Source: Alisma plantago-aquatica
Lineage: Eukaryota; Streptophyta; Magnoliopsida; Alismatales; Alismataceae
Direction: 5' to 3'
Assembly (NCBI GenBank): GCA_963693085.1
Contig: OY856410.1
Location: 887,543,835 to 887,607,834 of the forward strand
Length of the DNA: 64,000 nucleotides
How positions within the stretch are numbered: the first letter of the stretch is position 1; each line of letters starts with the position of its first letter. The position numbers were made by a program, and so were the translations under genes. This document shows positions 23,707 to 37,371 of this stretch, piece after piece. The notes under the pieces are model-generated. The model saw only the letters and a list, made by a program, of their open reading frames with translations. It did no database searches and had not been told where the DNA came from.

Positions 23707-26199
23707 TCCCCACATGTGGAGGAGTCCAAAGACTTAACCAATGCAAAATCAACCTATTCCAAGTGTTCAAGAGCAAAGTTAAAGAAAATTGGCTCCATGG
23801 TTGATCAAATGAAGATGAAAGTGTTATATGAAAATCCCTCCAGACAAACATTTTCCATGCAACACAGATGTTCCTAGAAGAGCCCAAACTCCAACAAGTC
23901 ATGTGTATATATTCACTATTAAACAATTCTTACACTAAGCCTACAAAGAAACCATTCAATATTGAGAAAGTCTATGGCCACCAAATTCCATTTTCCATTT
24001 AACCCAATATTAACCTACCACAACAATAAAAAAGCCCACCCACAACCAAAATGTTTGTTCTTCTCACAATGACCACATATTGGCCACCACAACAATTATA
24101 TTATTAGAACCTCCATGCCACTCACCCCCAAATTCACCAACATTCATGTTTAAAACCCCATCACAACCATTCTCCCCATGACGGTCATTTCTCTCTCAAG
24201 GTAGAACAGATGTGGTGGGAGGAGAATGACTATTCTAGAAATCAAACCCTAGTGTTTCCCTACACTCACTTTAAAATGCACTTACCCTAGCTACCCTAGA
24301 CATCAATATGTGACTTAGTGGTAGTTCAGAGTGGAAGGATATTTCCATAGACCTTAATATAAGATAGAATGAATTTGAAATGGTATATATTTTTGTGATA
24401 TTTCATTAATATCACATACCTAGTAAGAAATTATACATTTTCATATTTTAGATAGTCAGGACTCTTCAATCATAGGTACATATGTGGATTCTCATAAGAA
24501 GAATGGACAATATGCAGATGAATACACGAGCAGGGTTATGGTAAAAAATTGTTCATTACATATTTCTTTTACACATAATTGTTTTTCCTTGAATTCTAAA
24601 TTTCAATGTAATTGTCCCTAAAGGAAGAGGTTCAAACTGAAGCAGAATGTCGTCAAGTCCAGTATAGTAAAAACCCTCTTGATTTATTTCCTCTAATGAA
24701 TCATGTATATGGTGGTCATCATGGTGGATATGAAAGATGCTTTGGGAATGGCATTACAAGACAAATGTGGAAACAAGCATCTAGCTTGGAAAAAACTCAT
24801 AGAGGAGATAAAAAAGGAGGATGAATATTTTCCTGAAGCATTGGGTAATGCTAAACTTAAGCTGGAACAATTGATGAATCAAGTTAGACACTCTATTACA
24901 TGTTCTTCACTTAGTAATTTTGTTACTCTCTAAATGCTTGTAAGTTCTGATCAATTATTCAAAGATGTTGTTGAGTACACTCTCTTCTATAGGAAAGGAA
25001 CAAAGTTGGGAAATTTCTTAATGTAGGATTTTGAGTGTAGTAGGATACCTAAAACTATCGATGAAGAAGAACATGACAATGAGGATGATCAGAATCCCAC
25101 ACATTGTTTCTCTTAATATAATTTATATGTAGGGCAATTAGGATGAAGCATACCTCAATACGATCTATCTATTTTTAATTTTGTTAGTGACAATTAAAGG
25201 ACGACCTTCCTATTCTAGGGCTTTAGTTCTTATTAATTTCAACACTCATTCAATCTTTGTATGGATTTAAGCTATGACTTGGACTTTTATGATTGTGTAA
25301 AACTTAGTTTAAGGAAACAAAGTATAATATCATGTTGTCTATTTTGTGATTATAGAAGTCACAATTTGGGTATGATATCTATCTATTTTTATCTATGGTT
25401 TGATTTGGGTATGTATCCAACTTGTATCACAATTGTCTTAACAACAAAGACTTCAAGTTTAATCACAAGCCTCTAAAAGAAGCCTCTTCTATATGTATAT
25501 TCTATATGTTTGATCATAGATGAACTTTAGTTGGAGATGAGACTAGACACAATTAGATCATTTTGAGATAGTTTACCTAAGAAAGCATCAGAGAATAAGT
25601 CCTCAAAGAAAAATATGAAGGTATTTCTCTAGTAGTCAATTTTCTTGTTGGGAACAATCTTTATTTACTCTATTTATGTTCCTTGGGTTAGGCTGGTGTA
25701 TTTTCAGCATGCCTTCAATATAAGCAGAAAAATTAGGCTGAAGTTTTTGTTTCTATGTGTGTTTGGTTATTGGAGAGGCTAAAGTTTGTAGTTGATCTTC
25801 TTATGGTTTGGTTATCAAGTTAATTGTGCTACGAATAGAACTGAAAAGATAGGTGAACTTGTTGCAAACACATTCATTATGGAAAACATTATTGGGGTGG
25901 AGGACCATATTCAACTTCTAATGTGATGCTACTTGCATGATACATTTGAGAAGAAATGGAGCATCCTAGATCCTATTAGTTAGGTAATCTATGCCAATAC
26001 ATTTTACCATTAACCTTTTTTTTCATTCTGGAGCTAGCAGAGTTGAACTTTGAACCTGGATATTATGAGATATCATGTTCATTTTAGTGCTCTTCCTTAA
26101 TAAATCTAGATTTTGAAAAAAAAATGAAGAGGTACATAATCGTGGAGGCATCAAACAAAATAAGAACTACATATTCTTATAATGTGTCTACCATAAAAT
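23707..26199. other. Unassigned sequence with one weak coding-like patch
   Basis: Most is AT-rich without features. A frame at 24703-24933 (76 codons, lysine- and glutamate-rich) overlaps another at 24612-24824. The local stretch reads more protein-like than its surroundings, but I recognise no family and it has no clear start context. Confidence 0.3.
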
Positions 26200-26216
26200 A
26201 TATTTAAAGACTTTTT

Positions 26217-26373
26217 TTGGCAAAGAGCGCCTCTAGTGGTCAAGCATAGTGTCCCCTAACATAGGGACCTGACTTCGAATCCCAGTTGACACCTTGATTT
26301 ACCACCCTCCTGGGCATTCGACCTCTTCCACGAGCATGGTAGAGGGGGGTAGAAATCTTTCTCTCGTAGTCCC
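26217..26373 (+). mobile_element. tRNA-derived SINE with 17-bp target duplication
   Basis: The insert is about 157 bp and is flanked by a perfect direct repeat, ATATTTAAAGACTTTTT (26200-26216 and 26374-26390). An RNA polymerase III B-box-like GACTTCGAATCCC lies about 40 bp after an A-box-like TAGTGGTCAAGC. It does not fold as a real tRNA. Long target duplications of this size are typical of LINE-mediated retroposition. Confidence 0.75.
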
Positions 26374-26390
26374 ATATTTAAAGACTTTTT

Positions 26391-29300
26391 ATATATCTTT
26401 GTCATTTATTGCTACATATTCTCTTAAGGTGAATAGGATTCGATATTGGAATGGCTATGAATTACAAATAACAACATGATTACATGGATAATATTTCATC
26501 CTATGGGGAAAACAAGAAAAGCTTCTCTCATCTTTGGATTTAGGTAAGGATTGTAACTTGGTATATGACTAACTAAATTATAATAGAAATTTAAATACAT
26601 TTTCTATTTTCTTCACCTAAACATTGAAACATAGTTTGCTGACATTGCTTGTGCATGTGTGGCTATGTGATAAATATAATTTTCTTTGTTAATTTTTTAG
26701 ACACTCATAATTTGAAACTACTAAAGAACCTTGCATGGCACAAGTTTATGACTAGTACTTATACATTCTATGTGTATAAACTATACCAAGTCATCCTCCT
26801 AGATGTTGGCATATGTCTATAGGACACTTGGAAGAAGAAAAATTATCCTTCATTACATTAGACCATGGTGAGAAAGCTTCTCTCTACATGTTACATTGTG
26901 AAATTAGTGAATTCATTTGGGTGTTATAACAATGATATCAACATGATTTCATAATTAAATAGATATGCATAGTTTTTCATTTCATTTCAGATCCATCATG
27001 CTTTGACGTTGTTTGACTTCCAAGAATGTTGATTTGTTGATGTTTCTTCCGTAGGTTGCTTCAAAGTCTAACACTAGTGTTATTATTGTGACTTTGTTTG
27101 TCATTATTTCCCATCTATGATTACTACCCTTGTTTGCAATGCCATTATTTAGAACATTGAGCATGGCTAGCCATTTATCCATTGTATTTCATCAATAGTG
27201 TTGTTTCAAAATGAACTAAGTGTGTCCCTCTACGTCAAGTGCATATGACCATGGCTTTGTGGTCAATGTTATTGCTGAAGGTTGCCTTGATGATACTGTA
27301 TCTTGGTTTTTGATGCATTCACCCATATCAGTAGCATATTTAACTCACTAACTGGGAACGTCTGGTCGACTAACCTCATGCTACTAGATCACTTGTGCAG
27401 GTGGCACATGATCAAGTGATTAAGTAGCTACACATGTAAGGTAACACATTTTTGGTTAAATGTCATTATTTTGTCACATACATGAAGCAACAAATATATA
27501 GCTCTAATAATAATGCTCATTCCTTCTCACATATGCAGGCCAAAATGCACTTACCTTGGGAGGTGTAAAAGATACTGTAAATGGATTGATATTGGGAATA
27601 TCCTCGACTTGTTGAGATGAATTAACATTGAAGACCCTATACTGATTTCATCTTCTACTAGATCCTACTACCATGGGGTGGTTTGCCCTCATAGAACACC
27701 ATCTTCAATCTGAGAAGCCTATGGATGTGTTGGTTTTGAGGAGCAGAATGAAAAGATAGATGTACACTTTTCTATGAGATTTGGTTGCCTTTCAGTACCC
27801 AGACAGAGTGGTGTGGGTTGGAGTCCTACAATGCATCACAATCTCCTTCCTCGGGAAGAAGAAGAATCATTTCATTGGATTGTTGTCCACATGTCTCACC
27901 AATGGATCCCACCAATCTATAACACCAACTTCAACTCATCACTCAGAGAGGCCAAGGATCGTTCTGTAATGCCAAAAAGAAAGGTAAAGAGATGAAGCAA
28001 GTCCTCATAATGGTATTTTGGAACCATGAGTTTTCCCATGGAAAAATTAATTCCATTAAATTGCTACTTACTCATATGAGCTCAGTGTTATAGAAACACT
28101 TATACATATCCTATTTTAATGCACTAACATTACAATCATCTGGTTGCAGGTTGTCTTGTCCCCTCTAACCTCAACAACTGTGAATTCTCTTACTTATACT
28201 CAGAGCTAGTTTAATGGTAGGAGAGTCTACATGGTTGTAGACAAGGAAATTAGTTATCTGAAGCCCATGTTCACATTTATTCAGTTCTCACATGTCAAAA
28301 AGAAGGTAACAGGAGGGCCCAAGATGTGGAAACTGCTCTTAATTTTACTAGGTGCAATACATTCTTTATATGTTGACTTTAATAGTGTCTTTGTCTTGCC
28401 ACTTTGTAACAAGTTGATTACTTTTATTGAATTATCAACCATCTCTATAAGAATAGGTTGCCTTCAGTGAAGGTCTCTAAATCAGTTGAGAGAGATGTAA
28501 GAAAGTGGAACCGTTGATAGTGAGCTCAGGGAGATGCAAGTGTGTTCATCACATGAGAATTGGAGAAAACAACTACCACCAAATAGAAACCTGGTGTCAC
28601 AATGAAAGGAGAACCAAAAGACATGACCATTGAAGACCTCATGAATGAAAGTTTCTATTTAATTATAGTCTGGGTGTTTCTTCTCTACATGCCAACATGA
28701 GGTTTAGCAGACAACCAACCTATATTGTGAGCTACGTCCTTACCACGTCTCTAGCAATGGCTTTTGTTGAAAGAAATTTCACTCATTTCTAGCCAAATAG
28801 AGTTATACTTTAGTTGATTGTGGTGTTTAATAGAGGTATATTTTATTTGATTTTTGGTTGATTTTATTTTGTATGACTTGATAAGTGTACACAAAACTAG
28901 ATCATTAATGTATATCAATAGATAGTGATCCTCAATGCATGGCAGTCAACCTCCTTCCATTCATTTCTTATGACTCCAAACCTATGGGCTTGGTTTTCTT
29001 GGACCAGGGGAATGTAAAATATGAGGAGCTATATTTTTTTAGTTACATAAACCTCAAATGGTCTCCAAGTTATAAAGTTCATAGATCATGTTATTCAATA
29101 AATTAGATCCTGGTTTTTCATCATGAAAATGGGTAAGAATGTTCAATCAACGCAACATAATTTGTAATCTTATATTTTGATGATGTCTTAACCATTCCAT
29201 GCTATTATTTCTAATGCATTAATTTAAAAATATTTTAGAATAGAACATACACTCCAAGGATTTGACATGAAAAACCCAAATATGAGAAATTCAACACGGA

Positions 29301-31402
29301 AAAAAGATTGAGTTCTATGAAGAACATTGAAAATATGACTGAGATATGCAAATAGGACCAAGGAGAATTTGATGGCATTTGGGTATGGTTTGCCATATTT
29401 TAGATCAAGTTAATCATGGTTGGGTGGTACCTATTTATTCAACAATTATGAATTGTTTGTGTCAGTTTTGGGTGCCTCTACTATTAGTGCATAACCACCT
29501 ACGTCCACCACATAAAAATCATTTCCAAACACATGCATCCCACCTTTCCTAGACCATAAATCCACAACACCCTCGACCTCCTCAAATGCTACTTTGTAGA
29601 AATGTATGGCAACCATCCACACCTTGGTCTAACACATGGTGGATGTTACCATCGTGGGACAAGAGAAAATTGTTATCTACTTTTTGGAAGCTAAAATCCA
29701 AAGAGTCAGAATTGCAAGTAAGCATATATTATTCTTGCTTCACTTAATATTCAGTTTATCATATCTTTTCTAAATTTGAATTCTAATGATTCCAACATAG
29801 TTATGACATGCTTTTCATTGAATTTTGTTTTTCTGGTGACTTGTTCTACAGTTAGATAAGCGCCTAAATGCTAATCTAAGTCTAAAGAAAATAGCATGAA
29901 AATGGGTTTCTACCTATAGAAAGCTCTAGCTCAGGCAAGAAATTTGTGAGAGTATATGTATTGGCCTTAGAAATTTGCTATGACAACTTTGTTTCATATA
30001 GAATAAATTATTTTGATAAACAAGGGAATGTGTGGAAGGAAAGGGTAGCGATAAGGTCACCTTATTTGAGACATTTAAGTAATGGCTAGGAAGGAAGGGA
30101 AAGATGTTTGTTTCTATTGAATTTTGTTTATTATAAGATGGGGTAACCTTGCTGATGGGATAGACATACTACATATCCATATTATTATCTATTTCCCATG
30201 CTAATCAAACAATTTATTCAAATCACTCAACCTACAACATCTCCTTCCATTTCCCACTACCTTAATGTGTCAATTAGGAATATTTTAAGCAGTTGTTGGG
30301 AACTTCATTTGTTTTTTGTTGTGAATCAGTTATTTCCATCCCCATTCCAACCCCCATTTTAGTTGAACTTTCCATTCGAGTTCTTGAGTTATTTGATTCC
30401 ACAAGATTTTGCATATTCTAAAATGACACAACATGTCATATGGATGCATAGAAAGAATGTTTGCAATTTGAGAAAAGTGGTTGTTAGTTTCTTGAATAGT
30501 GTACATAAAACTTGACAAAGTTGCTACTATCTTTGGTGGCAGATTTGTTTCAGTTGTTGAAGCAGATATGGTTATTGTGTGAGCTTTGATTTTGCTACTT
30601 ATAAGAGCATTGATAGCATGAAACACTAGTAGTCTTTTACAAGACTTCTTCTGAGAACGTTGTCAAAGATTTGATGCACAACAAGACATGATGGCTTTGG
30701 CTTCTGCTCAGATGTTTACCATTAAATATCAATGGTACAATCTATTGTGGCCACTACAGAACTAAAATAGCTGCAGTTAACCCCATGGAATTTGACCCTG
30801 TAACTGTTCAAACATGCAACACTCTTTTAGCTATAAGTTCCTTTGTCAAGTGGTTTCTTAGAATCCCCAAATCCCCATAGGATAGAATCTCATTACTCCT
30901 TTAATTGAAAAGGTTTCTCATTAGTGTTGAGGTTCATCTCTACAATCCAACATATATGATTAAGATACATATTGTTGAAGATATAGTTTCATTGCAACTA
31001 TTCCAATCAGCCAGCCAGTGGGAGCAAAGCTCCATACTGTCCATATCATCAAGCTTTGTGAGAATCACTTGATATCTCTTTTATATTTTTCTACAAATGT
31101 ACACATGATTGCAGTTGAGCCACTTCATTCTAATGTGTGTAAAGTAGAAAGATGGTGAATTCAATACCCAGCTGACAGTGAAGGTGTAACGTAGATTCCA
31201 TTTTAAAGTTTTTTACTGAGAAAAGAACAATATACCCTTCCTTATGTACATGACGTTTTTGTGAAATAAAAAAAGATCCATGCCATTTTGCTCAAGTCTT
31301 TGTTTTATGGAGACTTCACATGTTATGGATGATTATGATCATGATATCTATATGTTTACTGTATCAATTATTCACCTTTACTTGTGTCTTGGTTCGATTC
31401 TC
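26391..31402. other. Unassigned sequence
   Basis: Only short frames occur (98 codons at 30330-30626 minus, 79 at 28231-28470 plus, 73 at 27774-27995 plus), without domains I can name. The 27660-28000 stretch reads somewhat protein-like across two frames. Around 29160-29210 the phrase ATTTTGATGATGTCTTAACC resembles the start of the Sirevirus LTR at 50240 and may be a decayed LTR fragment. Confidence 0.35.
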
Positions 31403-31405
31403 TAA

Positions 31406-31425
31406 GCCCCTGGTTGGTTTGAGAT
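31406..31425 (+). repeat. Left terminal inverted repeat of the Harbinger candidate
   Basis: GCCCCTGGTTGGTTTGAGAT, preceded by TAA. The CCCCTG-TTGGTTTG core resembles Harbinger ends in plants. Confidence 0.6.
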
Positions 31426-34400
31426 GTCATCTAAATTCCAGTCTATCTTTTGTGACACGTCATCTTAACCCATTCTGGGTTGGGAAATAATTGTGTTTTG
31501 TTTGTAATCGCAATCCACCTCCATTTTAGGATAGAAGAATCCCATAATCTAGACCAACGCGGTCCCTATAGAGGTGGGATTTGGTTTCTCAGTCTGGGTT
31601 AGGGTAGCGTCCTGACCCCCTGACCCCCGACTTCTGACTCCCTCACCCCCTCTCCTATCCCTGACACTCCACCCTCACCTCTCTCGCCCCTCTTCTTTGA
31701 CCCTCTCCCTCTACTACTACTATCATGTCATTGTGTGTCCTTGAATTAAAGTGAGGGCCAATTCTAATGTTTGCTACCTCGAGCGGTTCATGGATGGAGT
31801 TCAGTAGGCATCGGGAGGGGCGTAAGTAGAGGGAATCAATGTTGTCTTCTATGATCTCCGGGCTACAAGGTTTAGCCAGGGGAATGAATGTCTGGTAAGG
31901 CATGTCCTATCCTACTGAGCATCATCCATTGTCACCCTCCAATTGACACCCCTTTTGTTGTCTAAGAGCATCGTCTCATCTGGTCGACAAATAGTTCAAA
32001 CCCTAGCCAGGGAAATGACTGTCCATCTTGCTACATATTTCTTGCATTGTGCATCGACCTCATTCCCATCTAGATCTACATCCTTGACCAGGTGTTCTCT
32101 GAATCATCCTTGCTATACTGAAGTGTGTTCATTTGTGAAGAGGTGAGTCAGCTTGATTCACGTATTCTTCATTTGAATACTGATGTCCTACATATTTCTC
32201 TATTTTATATTGATGTTATATTTTTCCTTGTGCTCATCTCTACTGCTCATCCATGTGCTTCTTGATTCATGATTTGAGTCGGTTTGATGTTGTCTCTTCT
32301 CCAAATCTTCCTTCCATCTCAAGTATTTTCCTTATTTGCAATGCCTATTTGTATGCTTTTCATCTGCCAAATTTAATGCTTCAAGCTTCCTATATGTAAC
32401 CCTATATTCATTGTTGTGCATCGGTATTATGTCCTACTCAATTCAGTTAGACTTAAATTTGTGAAACCTTGATAATAATGACTACTCTGTTGACAAAATG
32501 TATGTTCAATCAACTGTAAAGGTTGAAGTATGTTTCTAGGTTTCCTATTATTATCTGGTTTCTTTTCTTATTCCAGGTTTTGAAATGGATGATTTCATTT
32601 CCTAGTTCCATGTCTATTACCAACCGTAGGTATCCCCAACATACTACATAATGTTTTCCTTATTCTGCATTAGTAACTAATTCGGGATGGATGGATTTGT
32701 AACTAATTCTACCATAGAAAATTTAGAATGTCTACATTGAAGGAGCATATAGAAGAAGGGAAATGGATGGTAAATTGATCTCAAAGCTTTGATTAACTGT
32801 GATATATTCTCTCCCAACAATTGAGGGAATAATCAAGTAGGCATAATAAATAATACTAAATGATCCCAACACTAATAAAGTCCCAAATAATTTTCGAGAA
32901 GGAACATGGAAAAAGAATATGATTTGTGTCTTCGTATGCATAATACTCTCAATACTTGTAGAGAATTGGATAATTACTCATGGTACTAGTGTTTCTCATG
33001 TTCATTCATTATTGATTTTTTGTGGCATGGATCTTGTGTCCATGTCCACTGAGTGTGCACTATATAAATTTAGAAACTATTGGTAATAATGCTTACTAAC
33101 GAGACAGACGTATGATCAGTCAACTACAGAGGAGCAAGTATGTTTCTAGGTTTCCTACAATTGTCTGGTCGGGTTTCTTTTTAAATATGGGTTAATTTTA
33201 CAAAAGTGAGGGCTATCAACCCTTTTACAGACATATGCAACCTTTTCAAAATGGATACTATCATGGATAAAGAATATATAGTGACCGTTACAGTAGTTGG
33301 ATGCTTGGTCTTATATATAACATTGTTTTTTTCTCGACCATGCATGTAACTTATGCAATATATACTTTCTGTGGTAGAATAAAACCTCTTATGATGTCAT
33401 GACTTGAATAAGATGAACCATAACATATTTTCTATATACAATACAAAACTCATTCATTAACTTGAAATAAAAAATGTTTCTCATGACATGAGTAACACGA
33501 ATCCTTGACATAATTTATGAAGTTTACTAAGAATTCTATGTACATACAAGCCGTCAAAATAAAACCTCGATCATTTTTTCCTAAGAACCTAAATTTATGT
33601 ATATGTACCCCCTTCCCATTTTTATCTTCTTCTGTGTTTATGCTTTAAGACATCAAAAAATTGATAGCTCTACTATTTTTGTCACCAAAAGCAAACACAA
33701 AAGTTACACTCTACATTAACTTCATATGCCATGAAGATTCCCCTTCTTGGTAGTCATGTTGGGTGATGATATGGCATGACAAAGTAACCTTATGTCCGAA
33801 ATGGTATAGAAATGATGGGAGCTCTTATACTTGTAAAACACCCTAACATTGTAATTACCACCTTTCTTGCTTAATTTATAGGGTGACATGATTTAGAAAC
33901 AATTTTTAATTACCATTCAGTTAGTCAATAGGATATAGTCATGTAAACCAATTTATTGTGATTTCCTAACATCTTAGGACAGTGAACCTAATCCTATCAA
34001 CCAATGATACGTAGTTATAGAAACAAATATCACCATGCCATAAGTAAAAGTTTACCAATATATGAATTTTGTATGATCCTAGACTTTGGTCGTATTTCTA
34101 GTTTTTCCTCTATGTACCAAAGGGCATCTTACCTAGGGGGTTGGTATGGTAATAATGAACCTTTGATTTATGTAATTGTTTCATGAAAATGACAAGTGTA
34201 TTTACATAATCTCTTCTTGGTCTCAAGTATTGTCTAAGTGGCATCTATCATTGAATTCTTGATAATATAATTGTGTGGCTTTTATGCATTTGAACGTTTT
34301 TGATATCTTCTCATCATCTCATATCCTTTACCTTGAAGGTTGTCTTTAGTTATGTGTCTCTCCTAGAAACGAATTAATATATACAATAAATGGTAATAAG

Positions 34401-34430
34401 GGTCTATTTCACTAAAGTATATAACAAGGG
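31426..34430 (+). other. Harbinger left interior: C/T-rich block and internal duplication
   Basis: At 31605-31715 the plus strand is strongly pyrimidine-rich (repeated CCCTGACCCCC and CTCACCCCCTC), like a promoter-proximal leader. Segments at about 32420-32575 and 33025-33190 are diverged direct copies sharing TATGTTTCTAGGTTTCCTA at a 610-bp offset. No domain was recognised. Confidence 0.45.
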
Positions 34431-34758
34431 AAATATCAACGTGATTTTCATTGGGGAATATCATTGTCATTTAAATTGGGTAATATCAGTGCCATTTAAA
34501 TTGGGGAATATCAATGTCATTTAAATTGGGGAATATCAATGTGATTTAAATTCAGGAATATCTATGTGATTTTAATCAGGGAATATCATTGTCATTTAAA
34601 TTGTGGAATATTAATGTCATTTAATTGGGGAATATTAATGTAATTTAATTGGGGAATATTAATGTCATTTAAATTGGGGAATGTAAATGTGATTTATATT
34701 GGGGAATATCAATGTGATTTATATTGGGAAATATCAATGTGGTTTAAATTGGGGAAAT
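34431..34758. repeat. Minisatellite, about 13 units of 25 bp
   Basis: Units follow ATTGGGGAATATCAATGTCA plus TTTAA with one to four differences each and occasional one-base length changes. There are no unique spacers. It lies about 1.1 kb upstream of ORF1. Confidence 0.9.
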
Positions 34759-34881
34759 TATTAACACTTATTATTGGTGCAGATAGTATATACTATATGG
34801 CACTATCTGATATCAATTTAAATTGCGGTATACTAATGTGAATAAATTACATAGTATAGCTACTAGTACATTTCAGAACAA

Positions 34882-35016
34882 GGACAAACTAATTTCAGTG
34901 AACATAACATGTTTGGTTCGACAAACTAATTTCAGTTCATGGACAAACTAATTTCAGTACATTTTCAAACTAATTTCAATACATGGACAAACTAATTTTA
35001 GTACATGGACAAAATT
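34882..35016. repeat. Minisatellite, about six units built on GGACAAACTAATTTCAGT
   Basis: Repeats of ACATGGACAAACTAATTT with spacing of about 22-25 bp, diverged at the edges. It is unrelated in sequence to the neighbouring 25-bp array. Confidence 0.85.
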
Positions 35017-35275
35017 AGATTGTATAGATACTGGTTTTGTTGGACAATGTTGACTGCATTTTCTTAATATGTAACAAGCAAGGAACATAACATACTTGAA
35101 GGACCTGTATAGAAAATTACATTGTTTAATTTTTTAAACCTGATAATAAACTAAGTACGAGCATAAGAAGTTGATAAAACAAAAATTGTTTTATGTTATG
35201 GTGTGGTTAATGATGTTCAAAAAGTCATTGGTTGTGCCATCCTACATTGCACTCAAGTCGATGAGTGGATACCGA

Positions 35276-35607
35276 TTTCCCTATGAGAGGACATTAATTT
35301 CATTTGTAGGTTAAGGAATCAATGTTTGCTTCAGATGGGAAGGTTTCCCTATGAGAGGATATTGATTTCATTTGAAGGTTTTAGTCATTTCGATGCATGC
35401 ACACATTGTATATATCTCGTACAATACAAGTAGTTGAATGTACAACTACAGACAGGGGCCTAATATTGTAAACCTTCACTTCAGTAATATATGAATGTAC
35501 ACCTACAGCCATAACCTTCGATTCAAAGTGACAAGTAATGATTTTTTAATTAAGTGATTCAGTAAGGTAATTCATTATTTTGTAATATTTGAATGTACAA
35601 CTACAGT
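35276..35607. repeat. Short direct duplications before ORF1
   Basis: TTTCCCTATGAGAGGA plus about 25 bp is repeated at 35277 and 35344. GAATGTACAACTACAG occurs at about 35436, 35492 and 35591. Together with the two minisatellites they make a 1.2-kb repeat-rich zone upstream of ORF1, resembling subterminal repeat regions of DNA transposons. Confidence 0.7.
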
Positions 35608-35866
35608 CATGTACTTTTCTGATTTCAACTAAATGGAATGCAGATCAGGTTTGACCCTACAAGTTGTTTACCTAGGCTTAACAGCATACTTACTGTATTC
35701 TTATAAACCACGTAAGTGACCACTTAAGTTAGTTGGCTTAATGATTGGATAAATAACCAGATTATTGTATTTCTATGAGTTTTACCTATTAATAACCATA
35801 TAAGTCATTATATATATAAAATTACTATAAACACCCCTCACTGTCATTATATATTGCAGCACCAAC

Positions 35867-36957
35867 ATGGGTATGTCTTTCGCAGACCCCAGGTTCTGTA
35901 TTACATGGTCGAGAGAGTCTGATGATGCTCTAGTTTCAGCTTTGCAGAGGTAATATGACATAGGCAAGTGTATTGATGGCCAGTTTACTAGGGAAACTTG
36001 GAGGGAGACACTTCATGATTTGCAAAATAGGATGAGGAGGTTGGGTTGTACGTTAGAGAAGGTCAAAACTCAGTGGAAGAACATGAGGGAGTACTATGCT
36101 AGATTGAAGCTTGTCACGAACAAGAGTGGTGTCGGATGGGATGAGACTAGGAATAAGGCCAAGCTGCCTGACACCCCTGAGTGGAGGGAGAGCCTTGCGA
36201 TATGTACAATAATCATACCCTGACAACAAAAAGTAATGTCCTACATTTACATATAAATCTCCTAGTTATACTTTTTTACAATTAGGAAAACAAGGATCTT
36301 GCTAGGTTGCTTAACCGATCCTTTCCCCACTACTACGACATCGAGTTGATGGCAAGGAGGAACATTGCTAGATGACACCATGCAATGTTGCCTACGGATA
36401 GACAAATACTGTCCGATGTCGCCTCTAAGGATGAAGTTGTTGTCGACTTAGATGCATCTGATACACCCATGAACACATAAACCCCATAGGGGAACCGAAC
36501 ATAGGCACATATGAGATGCAGAGTGAGGGTGACATAGAGGGAGGCAGAACAAATACCCATGGTGTTGAGGAAGGGCTCCTCCTATCCATAGGCACATAAA
36601 GCGATCATCAATGTCACAAGAGTAATGTGTGTTTTCTAATGAAGTGTTATCTGAATTCACATAGGTGTACACAAAGGTACATGAGTTAGGCACAGGTTTG
36701 GCCACCAGAGCCATTGAAAAAGAAGAGTTTGCAATGATTAAGCAACATTTCAATGACACTTTCCCTAATGCCCCTACCCCTGTATTTACAACTCTTATGA
36801 ATGTCATAAAGGTCTCAATAAACTACAACATCTACCTCAACCTTACACGTACCCCACATAAAATAATAATATGGTTGCAAGACCTTTGGGAAAGGTCCCA
36901 AGGAGGTAGTGCAACACCACTACCTTCAATTCCATCCTCTTTTGTGCAATCTTAGTA
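35867..36957 (+). pseudogene. Harbinger ORF1, MYB/SANT-like DNA-binding protein
   Basis: In PIF/Harbinger elements a second protein with a MYB/SANT-like trihelix domain binds the element and helps the transposase enter the nucleus and act. The start at 35867 gives MGMSFADPRFCITWSRESDD, then a TAA at codon 29 (35951-35953), then the frame stays open to 36223. The domain shows W14, later FTRETWRETLHDL, then KTQWKNMREYYARLK and SGVGWDE, the usual order of tryptophans and the GW motif of the MYB_DNA-bind_3 type. Likely later exons follow: 36290-36478 (contains LARLLNRSFPHYYDI-like text) and 36665-36957 (96 codons), the latter preceded by an AG after ACAT. The exon structure is inferred. It lies about 0.4 kb upstream of the transposase, same strand. 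Confidence 0.65.
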
Positions 36958-37371
36958 GGGATTTTCTATGAAGTCCCCATCATCAAACGTCAATAGCACA
37001 TCATGCATGCCATCCATGTGGTATACTAGAACTAATGATGCTGGCACAAGTGGGAATAACAGAGGCCCTTCAGCATAATAAGTTAGAGGTTGGTGATTTG
37101 TGATGGTTTTCTTTCCAAATTCTTTTTGGTTGAGAACTTCAGAAATTTCTTTTGCTATTATGTTTTTTGTGTTTGGGAACATCGACACCAATTCACTTTC
37201 TTTTATAATAATTACTTCCCCAGACAAACATTTTGTTGCTCATAGCATTTAATTCATATCTGACATTGATGTAGTTCTTTTTCTGTCACATCTTTCACAT
37301 TATGTTCAAGTTGTTATTCTTTTTATTTTAGGTATCATGCCAAGGTTGTTATCCTTTTAATTGTAGGCATC

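Noticed and set aside
26217..26373. A functional tRNA gene
   Set aside because: A- and B-box-like sequences are present but no acceptor stem or anticodon arm forms, and the insert has a 17-bp target duplication.
27660..28000. Fragments resembling a plant protease or mobile-domain gene
   Set aside because: Similarity was limited to a few residues across shifted frames; no catalytic motif could be placed.
34431..34758. Regular 25-bp repeat as a CRISPR array
   Set aside because: There are no unique spacers between units and the context is plant transposon DNA; it is a minisatellite.
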